Below are positions 33,894-42,196 of a stretch of 42,333 nucleotides of DNA, one piece after another. The position numbers and the translations under genes were made by a program. Origin of the DNA: Bacteroidales bacterium (GTDB taxonomy: Bacteria > Bacteroidota > Bacteroidia > Bacteroidales > VadinHA17). The first letter of the stretch is position 1, and each line of letters begins with the position of its first letter. The notes below the pieces were generated by a model. It ran no database searches. It worked only from the letters and a program-made list of their open reading frames with translations, and was not told the DNA's origin. The stretch is taken from positions 1-42,333 of the forward strand of contig JARKQN010000097.1 in NCBI GenBank assembly GCA_029974835.1, in the 5' to 3' direction.

Positions 33894-34529
33894 ATGAAAG
33901 AAAATGATCAGCCACTGGATGACATTAAAACCATTAAGAAAATAATGGAGCAGTCTGCCCGATTCATTTCGCTAAGCGGATTGTCAGGAATATCGGCAGG
34001 CATCATTGCCATAGCAGGCGCCGTAACGGCGCGGATAATAATCAACGGGCCCGTAATTCATGAATGGAATTACTCACCTGCACTTGATTTTACTGAAGAC
34101 AACCGCAGGACCATTATCCTCCTTCTTATTAATGCCGCGGCTGTACTTGCGCTTGCTGTATCATCGGCAGTCTGGTTTTCGTGGCGGAAAGCGGGGAGAA
34201 GCGGGAACAGGATATGGACACCTGTCACCGGAAGGCTGCTGCTTAACCTTTCAGTACCGTTACTGGCAGGGGCGCTTTTTATCCTTCTTACCCCCGGCAG
34301 GCTTGACGGCGGTATGATTGCCGCAGCCACGATTATTTTCTATGGTCTCGGGCTTGTAAATGCGGCTAAATTCACTCTTGGCGAAATATTCTGGCTGGGA
34401 ATCATGGAGATCATCACCGGCCTCGCATGTCTTGTCATGCCCGGCTGGGCGTTCATTTTCTGGGTCTTCGGTTTCGGTATACTGCATATCGCTTACGGTG
34501 TTTTCATGTACCTTAAGTACAAGGGATGA
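33894..34529 (+). CDS. Integral membrane protein of unknown function
   Basis: 211-aa protein with about six membrane helices (around 25-48, 77-97, 117-135, 140-158, 165-183 and 186-205). The N-terminal polar tail contains IKKIMEQSARFISLSGLSGI, a start seen in hypothetical proteins neighbouring winged-helix regulators and CreD in Bacteroidota. Its stop overlaps the next start (ATGA at 34526-34529), so translation is coupled. Role unknown; possibly a membrane signal sensor for the regulator. Confidence 0.82.
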   Translation: MKENDQPLDDIKTIKKIMEQSARFISLSGLSGISAGIIAIAGAVTARIIINGPVIHEWNYSPALDFTEDNRRTIILLLINAAAVLALAVSSAVWFSWRKAGRSGNRIWTPVTGRLLLNLSVPLLAGALFILLTPGRLDGGMIAAATIIFYGLGLVNAAKFTLGEIFWLGIMEIITGLACLVMPGWAFIFWVFGFGILHIAYGVFMYLKYKG

Positions 34530-34822
34530 AAGAGCTTCTTTCAAATATCAACAAGGCATTTGAAAGCAGAGTGCGACTGGGCATCATGTCGGTCCTGATT
34601 GTGAACACTCAGGCTGATTTCAGGACTCTCAGGGATACACTTGAAGTCACCGACGGCAACCTCGCCACCCACCTGCGTGCCCTTGAAGAGGCCGGCTACA
34701 TAACTTCGGAAAAAAGATTCCTGAATAAAAAGCCAAACACAGTTTACCGCATCACTTCCGAAGGGACAGAAAGTTTCAGAAATCATATCAACGCACTGGA
34801 AGAATTAATAAAACATAAATAA
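34526..34822 (+). CDS. Winged-helix transcriptional regulator
   Basis: 98-aa protein with a MarR/ArsR-like winged helix: recognition helix TDGNLATHLRALEEAGYI (about 48-65) and wing KRFLNKKPNTVYRIT. There is no sensor domain. It is translationally coupled to the membrane protein upstream and followed 9 nt later by creD. It probably binds the inverted repeat TACTTTG-N5-CAAAGTA in the operon promoter and represses its own operon. Confidence 0.88.
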   Translation: MKELLSNINKAFESRVRLGIMSVLIVNTQADFRTLRDTLEVTDGNLATHLRALEEAGYITSEKRFLNKKPNTVYRITSEGTESFRNHINALEELIKHK

Positions 34823-34831
34823 CTATAAATC

Positions 34832-36133
34832 ATGGAATCAAACAAAAGATTTCCCGAGATTCTGTTCGAATCGCTCACTGTAAAGATGGTCATTCTTGGC
34901 TTCCTTGGACTGCTGCTGCTTATACCGCTCGAGCTTGTGCGTGAAGTGATTAAAGAGAGGGCAAAGTATGCAGACGAAGCGCGTGCCGAGATAGATAAAA
35001 GCTGGGCTCTGCCGCAGACATTAACAGGGCCTGTCCTTAATGTCCCGGGAATGAAAACAACAGAAAACGGACTTAATGTTATTACCACCACTCTTCATAT
35101 TATGCCGGAGAACCTGAATATCAGAGCATCAATGACACCTGAAACAAGGTACCGCGGCATTTACGAAACAGTCATCTACCGCGCCGCTGTTGAGATGTCG
35201 GGTAATTTCAACCTGAACGGAACTGATGGTTTTGAAGGCTACATTTACGACTGGAACCAGGCATATCTTACACTCGGGGTGACAGACAACAAGGGACTCT
35301 GTGGTGAGATTACCCTGAGACTGGGAGCCAGAGACCTGCAGGCCGAACCGGGCACTGTTCAGAAGGATGTTTTCGGCAGCGGTATCTCCTTCCCTGCCGG
35401 AGTATCCGGTAAGAATACCGAACCACTACAAGAGGCCTTCAGCATGAAGTTTGACCTCAACGGCAGCGAGGCACTCTTCTTTTCCCCCGCCGGCAAAACA
35501 ACAAAAGTCAACATCACATCTCCATGGCCATCCCCGTCGTTCGGAGGAAACTTCCTTCCAGGCGAAAGAAATGTATCCGGGGAAGGGTTCCACGCAAGCT
35601 GGGAAGTGACACATCTCAACCGGAAATTTCCGCAGTTATGGAACGGCGGAGGCTTCTCGCCCGAAAGTGATGCCTTCGGGGTGAACCTGATGCTGGAGGT
35701 TGACCATTACAGAAAAGCAGAAAGAAGTGCAAAGTACGGAATTCTGTTTATTCTGCTTACCTTCTTCGTGCTTATCCTTATTGAAGTTCGTTCGTCGGAA
35801 AGAATACATATATTCTACTACCTTCTTGTCGCCGGCGCCCTTATATTATTCTTTTCTCTGCTGAGTGCGCTGAGTGAACATATAGGATTTAATCCTGCAT
35901 ATCTTGTTGCCTCAGCCGCAACCATTGCACTGCTAAGTTACTTTTTCAATTCGCTGCTCGGCAAAAGATGGGTGGTTTTACTGGTAGCCGGACTGCTTAC
36001 AACTCTTTATCTTTTTGTCTTTATACTTCTGGCCCTTAAGGACTATGCCTACCTGGCCGGCAATATAGGGTTATTCGTTCTGCTTGCCATACTGATGATT
36101 GTATCGGCGAGGTACAGAATTTTCAGGACATGA
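34832..36133 (+). CDS. creD: Cell envelope integrity protein CreD
   Basis: 433-aa inner-membrane protein. Recognisable CreD features: the N-terminal helix followed by LELVREVIKERAKYADEARAEI, the SWALPQTLTGPVLNVPG segment, the large extracytoplasmic beta-rich domain (about 40-280, with ASWEVTHLNRKFPQ), and five or six C-terminal helices starting YGILFILLTFFVLILIEV. CreD is linked to envelope stress and beta-lactam or colicin resistance in enterobacteria. Here the usual CreBC kinase system is absent and the gene follows a small winged-helix regulator, the common arrangement in Bacteroidota. Confidence 0.92.
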   Translation: MESNKRFPEILFESLTVKMVILGFLGLLLLIPLELVREVIKERAKYADEARAEIDKSWALPQTLTGPVLNVPGMKTTENGLNVITTTLHIMPENLNIRASMTPETRYRGIYETVIYRAAVEMSGNFNLNGTDGFEGYIYDWNQAYLTLGVTDNKGLCGEITLRLGARDLQAEPGTVQKDVFGSGISFPAGVSGKNTEPLQEAFSMKFDLNGSEALFFSPAGKTTKVNITSPWPSPSFGGNFLPGERNVSGEGFHASWEVTHLNRKFPQLWNGGGFSPESDAFGVNLMLEVDHYRKAERSAKYGILFILLTFFVLILIEVRSSERIHIFYYLLVAGALILFFSLLSALSEHIGFNPAYLVASAATIALLSYFFNSLLGKRWVVLLVAGLLTTLYLFVFILLALKDYAYLAGNIGLFVLLAILMIVSARYRIFRT

Positions 36134-36137
36134 CTAT

Positions 36138-36221
36138 GCTGAACGCTGAACGCTGAACACTGAACGCGGAACGCTGAACGCTGAACGCGGAACGCGGAAC
36201 GCTGAACGCGGAACGCTGAAC
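36138..36221. repeat. Twelve 7-bp tandem repeats (GCTGAAC)
   Basis: Exactly 84 bp made of twelve heptamers: seven GCTGAAC, four GCGGAAC and one ACTGAAC. It starts 4 bp after the creD stop. Slippage could change its length. From 36222 to 36410 no further feature was recognised. Confidence 0.93.
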
Positions 36222-36410
36222 AAACAATTCATGTCAGCGTGGAGGTAATTATCATGTAAGGATTGTCCGCACAACTGTCCCGGCAATCAGGTCGGGTTTT
36301 CGTTCTGCTTTGGGGTACTCAACATGACCTTACTGCCAGCCGTAAATTAACCTGCCAAAACTTAATTTAAATAACGTTTCATCCTTCTCGTCCACACCCC
36401 GGGTCTGTTC

Positions 36411-36452
36411 GTCAAAATATTTTGTTTATATAATTGATTTATCCTAAATTAG
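36411..36452 (+). promoter_or_regulatory. Promoter of the first S74 locus with CAAAATATTTTG palindrome
   Basis: TTTG (36421-36424), a 20-bp spacer and TAAATTAG (36445-36452) form a promoter. The -33 TTTG is the right arm of the perfect palindrome CAAAATATTTTG (36413-36424). The same layout, with the same spacing, is found at 39709-39750 before the second S74 gene. Just after the expected start of transcription GTTACT (36460-36465) and AGTAAC (36474-36479) form a small stem. Confidence 0.72.
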
Positions 36453-36526
36453 TTTTTTTGTTACTAAAATAACAGTAACAGCTTATGAAAAATGATTCTA
36501 TTAAAGTCCAAAAAAATTACATTTAA

Positions 36527-36660
36527 ATGAAAACAAGATTTTTTCTTTCGGTAATTCTTTCCCTGAGCTCTCCCGCTTCGCGGGACTTCGCTTCGCTTCG
36601 TGCGCTACTGACACTCCTTCGTCGGTCAGCACCTTAGGCCTGAGCCAAATCCCGCAGAAA
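36527..36660 (+). pseudogene. Broken duplicate of the S74 protein's 5' end, split by a hairpin-rich insert
   Basis: ATG 36527 begins a reading frame encoding MKTRFFLSVILSLS, nearly identical to the start of the protein at 36699. At 36569 homology stops and a GC-rich insert of about 69 bp (36569-36637) appears, containing CCCGC-TTC-GCGGG and a CTGAC/GTCAG hairpin, with stop TAG at 36635-36637. Homology to the gene then resumes (36638-36657, CCTGAGCCAAATCCCGCAG), now cut off from translation. Upstream, a 13-codon open frame at 36485-36526 ends right at the ATG; it may be a leader or chance. Confidence 0.75.
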
Positions 36661-36698
36661 TTAATTTTAAATACAATAATCTGATAAAACCTAACACC

Positions 36699-39389
36699 AT
36701 GAAAACGAGGTTTATTCTTTCAGCTATTCTTACCCTGAGCACTGCGCTCTGTGCCCTGAGCCAAATCCCGCAGGGATTTAACTATCAGGCTATCGCCCGC
36801 GATGCATCCGGTAACCCCATTGTAAACACTGCCATGCCTGTGCGCATTACCATACAGAGCGACCTGACAGGCACCACAATCTTCTGGCAGGAGTTGCACT
36901 CATCGGTAACAACCAACGATTTTGGAATGCTTACCCTTGTTGTCGGACAGGGTACCAGAGAGGCAGGCACTGCAGCAACTTTTGCCAATATTGACTGGAG
37001 TGTTACTCCGAAATACATCAAAACCGAAATAAATTATAGCGGTTGGAAAGAGATGGGAGTCAGCCCATTGTGGTCCGTGCCATTTGCCATGCGGGCGAAC
37101 TCCTCCGCAAGCGAAAAATGGCTGCAGGCGGGAGCCAATATTTATCACAATGCGGGAAAGGTTGGTATCTGGACAAGCATTCCGCTGACAGCCCTTACCA
37201 TAACAGAAAACAATAATACCGGTATAACCTATCCGCTTTATATCCAGAATGCCAGCAGTGACTGGACAGCCACTGAAAAAGGTGTAGGACTGAAGTTCGG
37301 AAGGGTGAATCCTACATCAGGACATGATTACGGTACCATAATGGGAACAATTGCAAGTAACAACGGTAGTGCCGGAAGACTTCAGTTTATCGGAGGAGGA
37401 GGAACCGTTCCTCATATGACAATTGATTACACCGGAAATGTCGGTATAGGCACAACATCACCTGGAGAAAAGCTCCATGTAAACGGAACAATAGCAGGTA
37501 ACATGCTCCTTCTGGGCAATCCCGTACAAACAACATTGAGATTTACCAAAACTGATAATGCAGTTGATCAGAGAATTACTGAATTTATCTCAACAGGGAC
37601 AGGCTTTGTAGGCAGATTTGTCAATGATGCATATACCGCCGCAAGTAATTGGCTTACAGTTACCCGCAATCCTGGCACGTATACTGTAAACAGTGTGCTG
37701 ATTTCAGCAGATAATTTTGGAGTCGGCACATCATTACCCACAGGCAGGGCCGAAATACAGGCACCCGGTACGTGGCCCGATGATGTCCCCCTCTTCCAGG
37801 TTAAGAATAGACTAGGTGTTCCGGTACTCGCAGTATACAACAATGGTGTCAAGATACTTGTAGAAGACACCGATGGCAAGGGTGTGAAAGGAGGATTTGC
37901 TATTGGTGGTTTCGACCCTATCAAGGCACCTGGTGCTGAAACAGTCAATCTTATGATGGTGACACCCGACAGCGTAAGGATAAACATTGATAACAATCCG
38001 GCAAAAGCTGTCAAGGGCGGTTTTGCAATCGGAAGCTTTGATGCAACGAAGGCGGTTAATCCAAAAGCATTTATGAACGTCACACCTGAGGCCTCAGCAA
38101 CCGGGAAATATAATACATTTCTTGGTTATCAGTCCGGTAATAGTACTCAATCCACAGGTATATACAATACTTTTATAGGCTACCAGTCCGGTTATAGCAA
38201 TATAAGCGCTGACAATAACACATATATTGGCTACCAGGCTGGTTTTTATTCAAGAGGGCCGCACAATACGTACATCGGATTTAATGCCGGAAAAAGTGCC
38301 GCCGCGGGAAGCAGTTCAGCATGGAATATTTTCATTGGAGAAGGTTCAGGAATGAATAACAGCGGAGGATACGAGACATTTACATTATTTTTACCAGGGG
38401 GCGGCTCCACTACTGCTTATAGCTCCTGGGGAGGAAACAATGTAGCTATTGGTGCATATACCGGAGTTAACTTAAAGGGCGATGTCTCGCATAAAAATTA
38501 TGGTAACAGCAATGTGATGGTCGGCCATTATTCCGGTTTCAGCCTTGAGACAGGATACAGGAACACTATTATCGGTAACGGGGCAGGCTATAGCCTTGCA
38601 TCAGGTCTTGGTAACGTATTCTTAGGATATAATGCAGGCGCACAGGAGACCGGATCAAACAAATTATATATTGCCAACAGCAATACTACAACTCCTCTCA
38701 TATACGGAGATTTCAATTCAGGACTCCTTACAGTCCATGGTTCACAAACCATAAGCAGTGCGGTACCTGAACTTCTCCTTTATACACAATCAGGCGAAGC
38801 AGGCAGGAAATCTGCAGTGTATTTATACGGAACCTTTGGTCCGGGAGCAACAGATCTGACTGCAAGGAACTTCGCCACGATAGAGGTTGGCAGCACAAAT
38901 GCCGGCTGGTCGGGAGCATATTTCAGGGTTCTGGGCCGTGTCAATGACGGAGCTCTATTTGAAACTATGAAGATAAATACTTCCAACGGTGATTTTTATG
39001 TATCGGCCAATGCTTACAAACCCGGTGGCGGATCGTGGCTAAACAGTTCAGATGGCAGGCTTAAGGATCTGGAAGGAGAGTTTACGGGTGGCTTAAATGA
39101 AATCCTGAATCTAAATCCATCATATTTCAGATACAAAAACGGAAATGCAAGAAATCACTCATCCGAAAAAGAATATATAGGCTTTGTGGCACAGGATGTT
39201 CAGAAATATCTTCCGGATGCCGTAAGTACAGGAGAAGACGGATACCTGAACCTCGACATGCACGTTATTAACGTGGCCCTGGTGAATGCAGTGAAGGAGC
39301 AGCAGAAAATAATAGAATCACAGAAGGAAGAACTCGAATCACTCAAGGAAAGGCTATCTGCCATTGAAGCGATGGTTGGGAATAAATAA
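36699..39389 (+). CDS. Secreted fibre-like protein with YadA-type head repeats and Peptidase_S74 chaperone domain
   Basis: 896-aa protein. The signal peptide ends LCALS; a beta-rich domain begins IPQGFNYQAIARDASGN (about 22-150), as in many Bacteroidota surface proteins. Then comes a VGIGTTSPGEKLHVNG segment, the conserved block LGVPVLAVYNNGVKILVEDT with two KGGFAIG repeats (about 365-455), and trimeric YadA-head-like repeats of the form N-T-[FY]-[IL]-G-Y-x-[AS]-G (about 465-660). The C-terminal intramolecular chaperone (Peptidase_S74) has the self-cleavage dyad S784 and K789 in SSDGRLK and ends in a coiled coil (860-893). Such proteins trimerise and release the chaperone by autocleavage. Paralogue of the gene at 39861. 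Confidence 0.88.
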   Translation: MKTRFILSAILTLSTALCALSQIPQGFNYQAIARDASGNPIVNTAMPVRITIQSDLTGTTIFWQELHSSVTTNDFGMLTLVVGQGTREAGTAATFANIDWSVTPKYIKTEINYSGWKEMGVSPLWSVPFAMRANSSASEKWLQAGANIYHNAGKVGIWTSIPLTALTITENNNTGITYPLYIQNASSDWTATEKGVGLKFGRVNPTSGHDYGTIMGTIASNNGSAGRLQFIGGGGTVPHMTIDYTGNVGIGTTSPGEKLHVNGTIAGNMLLLGNPVQTTLRFTKTDNAVDQRITEFISTGTGFVGRFVNDAYTAASNWLTVTRNPGTYTVNSVLISADNFGVGTSLPTGRAEIQAPGTWPDDVPLFQVKNRLGVPVLAVYNNGVKILVEDTDGKGVKGGFAIGGFDPIKAPGAETVNLMMVTPDSVRINIDNNPAKAVKGGFAIGSFDATKAVNPKAFMNVTPEASATGKYNTFLGYQSGNSTQSTGIYNTFIGYQSGYSNISADNNTYIGYQAGFYSRGPHNTYIGFNAGKSAAAGSSSAWNIFIGEGSGMNNSGGYETFTLFLPGGGSTTAYSSWGGNNVAIGAYTGVNLKGDVSHKNYGNSNVMVGHYSGFSLETGYRNTIIGNGAGYSLASGLGNVFLGYNAGAQETGSNKLYIANSNTTTPLIYGDFNSGLLTVHGSQTISSAVPELLLYTQSGEAGRKSAVYLYGTFGPGATDLTARNFATIEVGSTNAGWSGAYFRVLGRVNDGALFETMKINTSNGDFYVSANAYKPGGGSWLNSSDGRLKDLEGEFTGGLNEILNLNPSYFRYKNGNARNHSSEKEYIGFVAQDVQKYLPDAVSTGEDGYLNLDMHVINVALVNAVKEQQKIIESQKEELESLKERLSAIEAMVGNK

Positions 39390-39708
39390 GGGTTAACAGA
39401 TCCCGAAAGGTTTCGCTATCGGCATCTCCGTTTCACTTATTCCCGGCGCAGTTGGTTTCGGTCTGCGCAAATCCGCGCTCCCGCTGAGCCGGGATCAGCG
39501 TCATCAGCGTGCCATTTATTTTTAAGGTCATTTGCGCCTCGCTGTGCTCGGCGCGTCATTCAATGGTCATTCGATGGTCATTTGTACTTCGCTTATTCCC
39601 TGCACAGTCGGTAACGCAAACCCTTTAAAATGTTCACCACGAACCCCGAAACTATACCTTTCGATTATCTAAAAAATTCCTCCTTTCATTTACATCTAAA
39701 TTCAATTC
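39390..39708. other. Intergenic stretch between the two S74 genes
   Basis: No gene was found. The first half (39390-39625) is GC-richer and holds imperfect direct repeats: CTTATTCCC followed by GC-CAGT-GGT occurs near 39436 and again near 39590, and GGTCATT occurs three times (39528-39581). No terminator with a clear T-tract follows the first S74 gene. Confidence 0.4.
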
Positions 39709-39750
39709 GTCAAAAAAATTTGACTTTCGCTGGTTTGATTAGTAAATTAG
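39709..39750 (+). promoter_or_regulatory. Promoter of the second S74 gene with GTCAAA-N4-TTTGAC palindrome
   Basis: GTCAAA (39709-39714) and TTTGAC (39719-39724) form an inverted repeat whose TTTG is the -33 element; after 20 bp follows TAAATTAG (39743-39750). The distances are identical to those of the promoter at 36411. The start codon lies 110 bp further on. Confidence 0.75.
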
Positions 39751-39860
39751 CTATGAAATTTTACATCAGATGATTGTATAATCTCAGGCTTTCCGGCCGG
39801 GGATTACAATTAAATATTGGTTCCCTCCGCCGCCAAGCCTCCAAAAAACATATTTAAGTC

Positions 39861-42035
39861 ATGAAAACAAGGTTTATTCTTTCAGCGATTCTAACTCTGA
39901 TCTCTGTGCTCTGTGCTCTGAGCAACCTTGAGGCACAGGTGCCTCAAGGTTTCAACTATCAGGCCATCGCATCTGATGCTTCGGGAAATGCCATTAAAAA
40001 TGCCACTATTAAAGTAAGACTTTCAGTATTATCCGATACAACCGGATTTTATACCGGCGGCGGCACTTACCTTTGGGAGGAAGAGCATGGCGGGGTTGCT
40101 ACCAACTCATATGGTATGTTCACAATCGTGCTTGGAAGTACTACTGCCATAAAGATACAGGGTTCTGCACCTTCTTTCAATGCAATTGATTGGTCGTTGC
40201 CAAATCTGTATGTGGGAACAAAAATAGCCAACCCGACAACTTACAAAATTATGGGAGCTGCAAAATTATGGTCAGTTCCATATGCCCTAAGGACGAATTC
40301 ATCTGCAGGCGATAAATGGATTCAATCGGGATCAAATATATCTTACAATGCCGGAAATGTTGGAATAGGAACTTTAACCCCGGCAAGCAAAGTCGCAATA
40401 GAGCCTCCCACATCCTGGGATGACAACATCCCGCTATTCGAAGTAAAAAATAAACTGGGTGTTCCGGTACTTGCCGTGTATAATAACGGAGTCAGGATAT
40501 TGGTTGAAGATACCGACGGCAAGGGAATAAAGGGAGGTTTTGCAATTGGAGGGTTCGATCCCACGAAAGCTCCGGGTACAGAAACATATAATCTTATGAT
40601 GGTTACCCCCGACAGTGTAAGAATTAATATCGATAATACAACAAAAGCAACCAAAGGCGGCTTTGCTATAGGAGGATTTGATAACTCAAAGGGATTCGCA
40701 AATTATCTGAACATAACACCTGACAGTACAAGAATATTTACAGGAGATCCTATCAAAGGATTCGGTATTGGCAACATCTCATCCGGAATAATTGAAAACT
40801 ATCTCAAATTAAATCCGTCGAATTACTTCATCGGACATGAAGCAGGAGGAAAAATCACGACCGGATTGTACAATTCGGTTTTTGGTTATAAGGCAGGGGC
40901 AAGCTTAACATCAGGTCCGTCTAATATTTTTATAGGTCACCAGGCTGGTCAGAATGCTACAACAGGTGACGCCAGCATATTTTTGGGAGCATTTGCAGGC
41001 AATTCCGTTACAACCGGACAAAGATCTGTTCTGATAGGAGCTTATGCGGGTCAGTACTGGGAGACAGGAGAAGGAAACACATATATCGGATATGCTGCCG
41101 GTCAGGGGTTAGGTGCCGGAATGTGCCTGGGCACCAATAATACATATATCGGTGAACATGCCGGTCAGCGAATGAGGTGGGGAGATCACAATGTATTTAT
41201 TGGTGACAGGTCGGGCGTTGAATGCAGAAAAGGTATGAAAAATGTGCTTATTGGCGGACTTGTAAACTATAATTATGATGGCTTTGCCAGAAATGATACA
41301 ATTAATGAAAATGTTATTATAGGTTTTAACGCTGCAGGAAGCAATTATCATGGTGATAAGAATGTAATTATCGGAGCTTATGCGAACGGGCTGAATAAAA
41401 GCGGCGGTTTCAATGGCTCTTCCAATGTCTTTATTGGATATATGGCAGGCTATTCGGAACAATCATCCAATAAACTTTACATTGACAATTCAGGAACCTC
41501 AAGTCCGTTGATTTACGGTGATTTTACAGATGGTTCAGAAAAACTTGTCTTTAACGGTAACGTAGGAATAGGTGTTACACCCGGAACAAGGTTATCTGTT
41601 TCAGGTCTTACCGGTTCTGCTTCAGGCAGCACACTTGTGATCTCAGGAAATAATGTCTATTACCTGACATCAAAAAAGAGTTCCAAGGAAGATATTGTTC
41701 CGCTTCAGGATGATTTTGACAAAATTCTTCAGGCAACACCTGTGGCATTTAAAGATAAAGCAACAGGTAACCCTGGAATTGGTTATATAGCAGAAGATTT
41801 TGAGGATGCAGGACTTCATAATCTGCTTGTATATGAGAACGGGGAACTTGTATCACTCAGATATGATCTGATAAGTGTTTATAACCTCGAAATAATAAAG
41901 AAACAACAGAAACTTCTGGAAGGACAGCAGCAACAAATTGAAGCGGAAAAGGCCAAAAACAAGGAACTTGAAAACGAACTTATCACCCTTAAAGAACGCC
42001 TTTCGGCACTTGAGGCGATGATGGGGAACAAATAA
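39861..42035 (+). CDS. Secreted fibre-like protein with YadA-type head repeats and variant S74 domain
   Basis: 724-aa paralogue of the protein at 36699. The signal peptide ends SNLEAQ; the N-terminal VPQGFNYQAIASDASGN and the block LGVPVLAVYNNGVRILVEDT with KGGFAIGGF repeats (about 195-285) are nearly the same. The head region (about 320-545) has more than ten repeats of the form N-x-[FY]-I-G-x-x-A-G. The C-terminal S74-like domain is divergent: it reads SKKSSKEDI, keeping Ser604 and Lys609 at the dyad spacing but not the SDxRLK signature. It ends in a long Gln/Glu/Lys coiled coil (about 675-720) closing with SALEAMMGNK, like its paralogue (SAIEAMVGNK). Confidence 0.87.
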   Translation: MKTRFILSAILTLISVLCALSNLEAQVPQGFNYQAIASDASGNAIKNATIKVRLSVLSDTTGFYTGGGTYLWEEEHGGVATNSYGMFTIVLGSTTAIKIQGSAPSFNAIDWSLPNLYVGTKIANPTTYKIMGAAKLWSVPYALRTNSSAGDKWIQSGSNISYNAGNVGIGTLTPASKVAIEPPTSWDDNIPLFEVKNKLGVPVLAVYNNGVRILVEDTDGKGIKGGFAIGGFDPTKAPGTETYNLMMVTPDSVRINIDNTTKATKGGFAIGGFDNSKGFANYLNITPDSTRIFTGDPIKGFGIGNISSGIIENYLKLNPSNYFIGHEAGGKITTGLYNSVFGYKAGASLTSGPSNIFIGHQAGQNATTGDASIFLGAFAGNSVTTGQRSVLIGAYAGQYWETGEGNTYIGYAAGQGLGAGMCLGTNNTYIGEHAGQRMRWGDHNVFIGDRSGVECRKGMKNVLIGGLVNYNYDGFARNDTINENVIIGFNAAGSNYHGDKNVIIGAYANGLNKSGGFNGSSNVFIGYMAGYSEQSSNKLYIDNSGTSSPLIYGDFTDGSEKLVFNGNVGIGVTPGTRLSVSGLTGSASGSTLVISGNNVYYLTSKKSSKEDIVPLQDDFDKILQATPVAFKDKATGNPGIGYIAEDFEDAGLHNLLVYENGELVSLRYDLISVYNLEIIKKQQKLLEGQQQQIEAEKAKNKELENELITLKERLSALEAMMGNK

Positions 42036-42164
42036 GAATCCGGTGGTTTGCGAAACCGGTAGTTAGCGGCTATAGTGCTTGCTGGACTTGGAGGTTTTTC
42101 ACACAAAGACCACAAAGGACACAAAGGTTGTGCATAGCTCAACAGCAAGGTAACACTTATTTAT

Positions 42165-42172
42165 TACCTTTG
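42165..42172 (+). promoter_or_regulatory. -7 element before the partial gene
   Basis: TACCTTTG fits TAnnTTTG exactly and lies 24 bp before the start codon at 42197. No -33 TTTG is at the right distance. Between 42094 and 42127 CACAAAG-type short repeats are seen. Confidence 0.5.
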
Positions 42173-42196
42173 TCGCGTCACTTTAAAAATGTCGCT

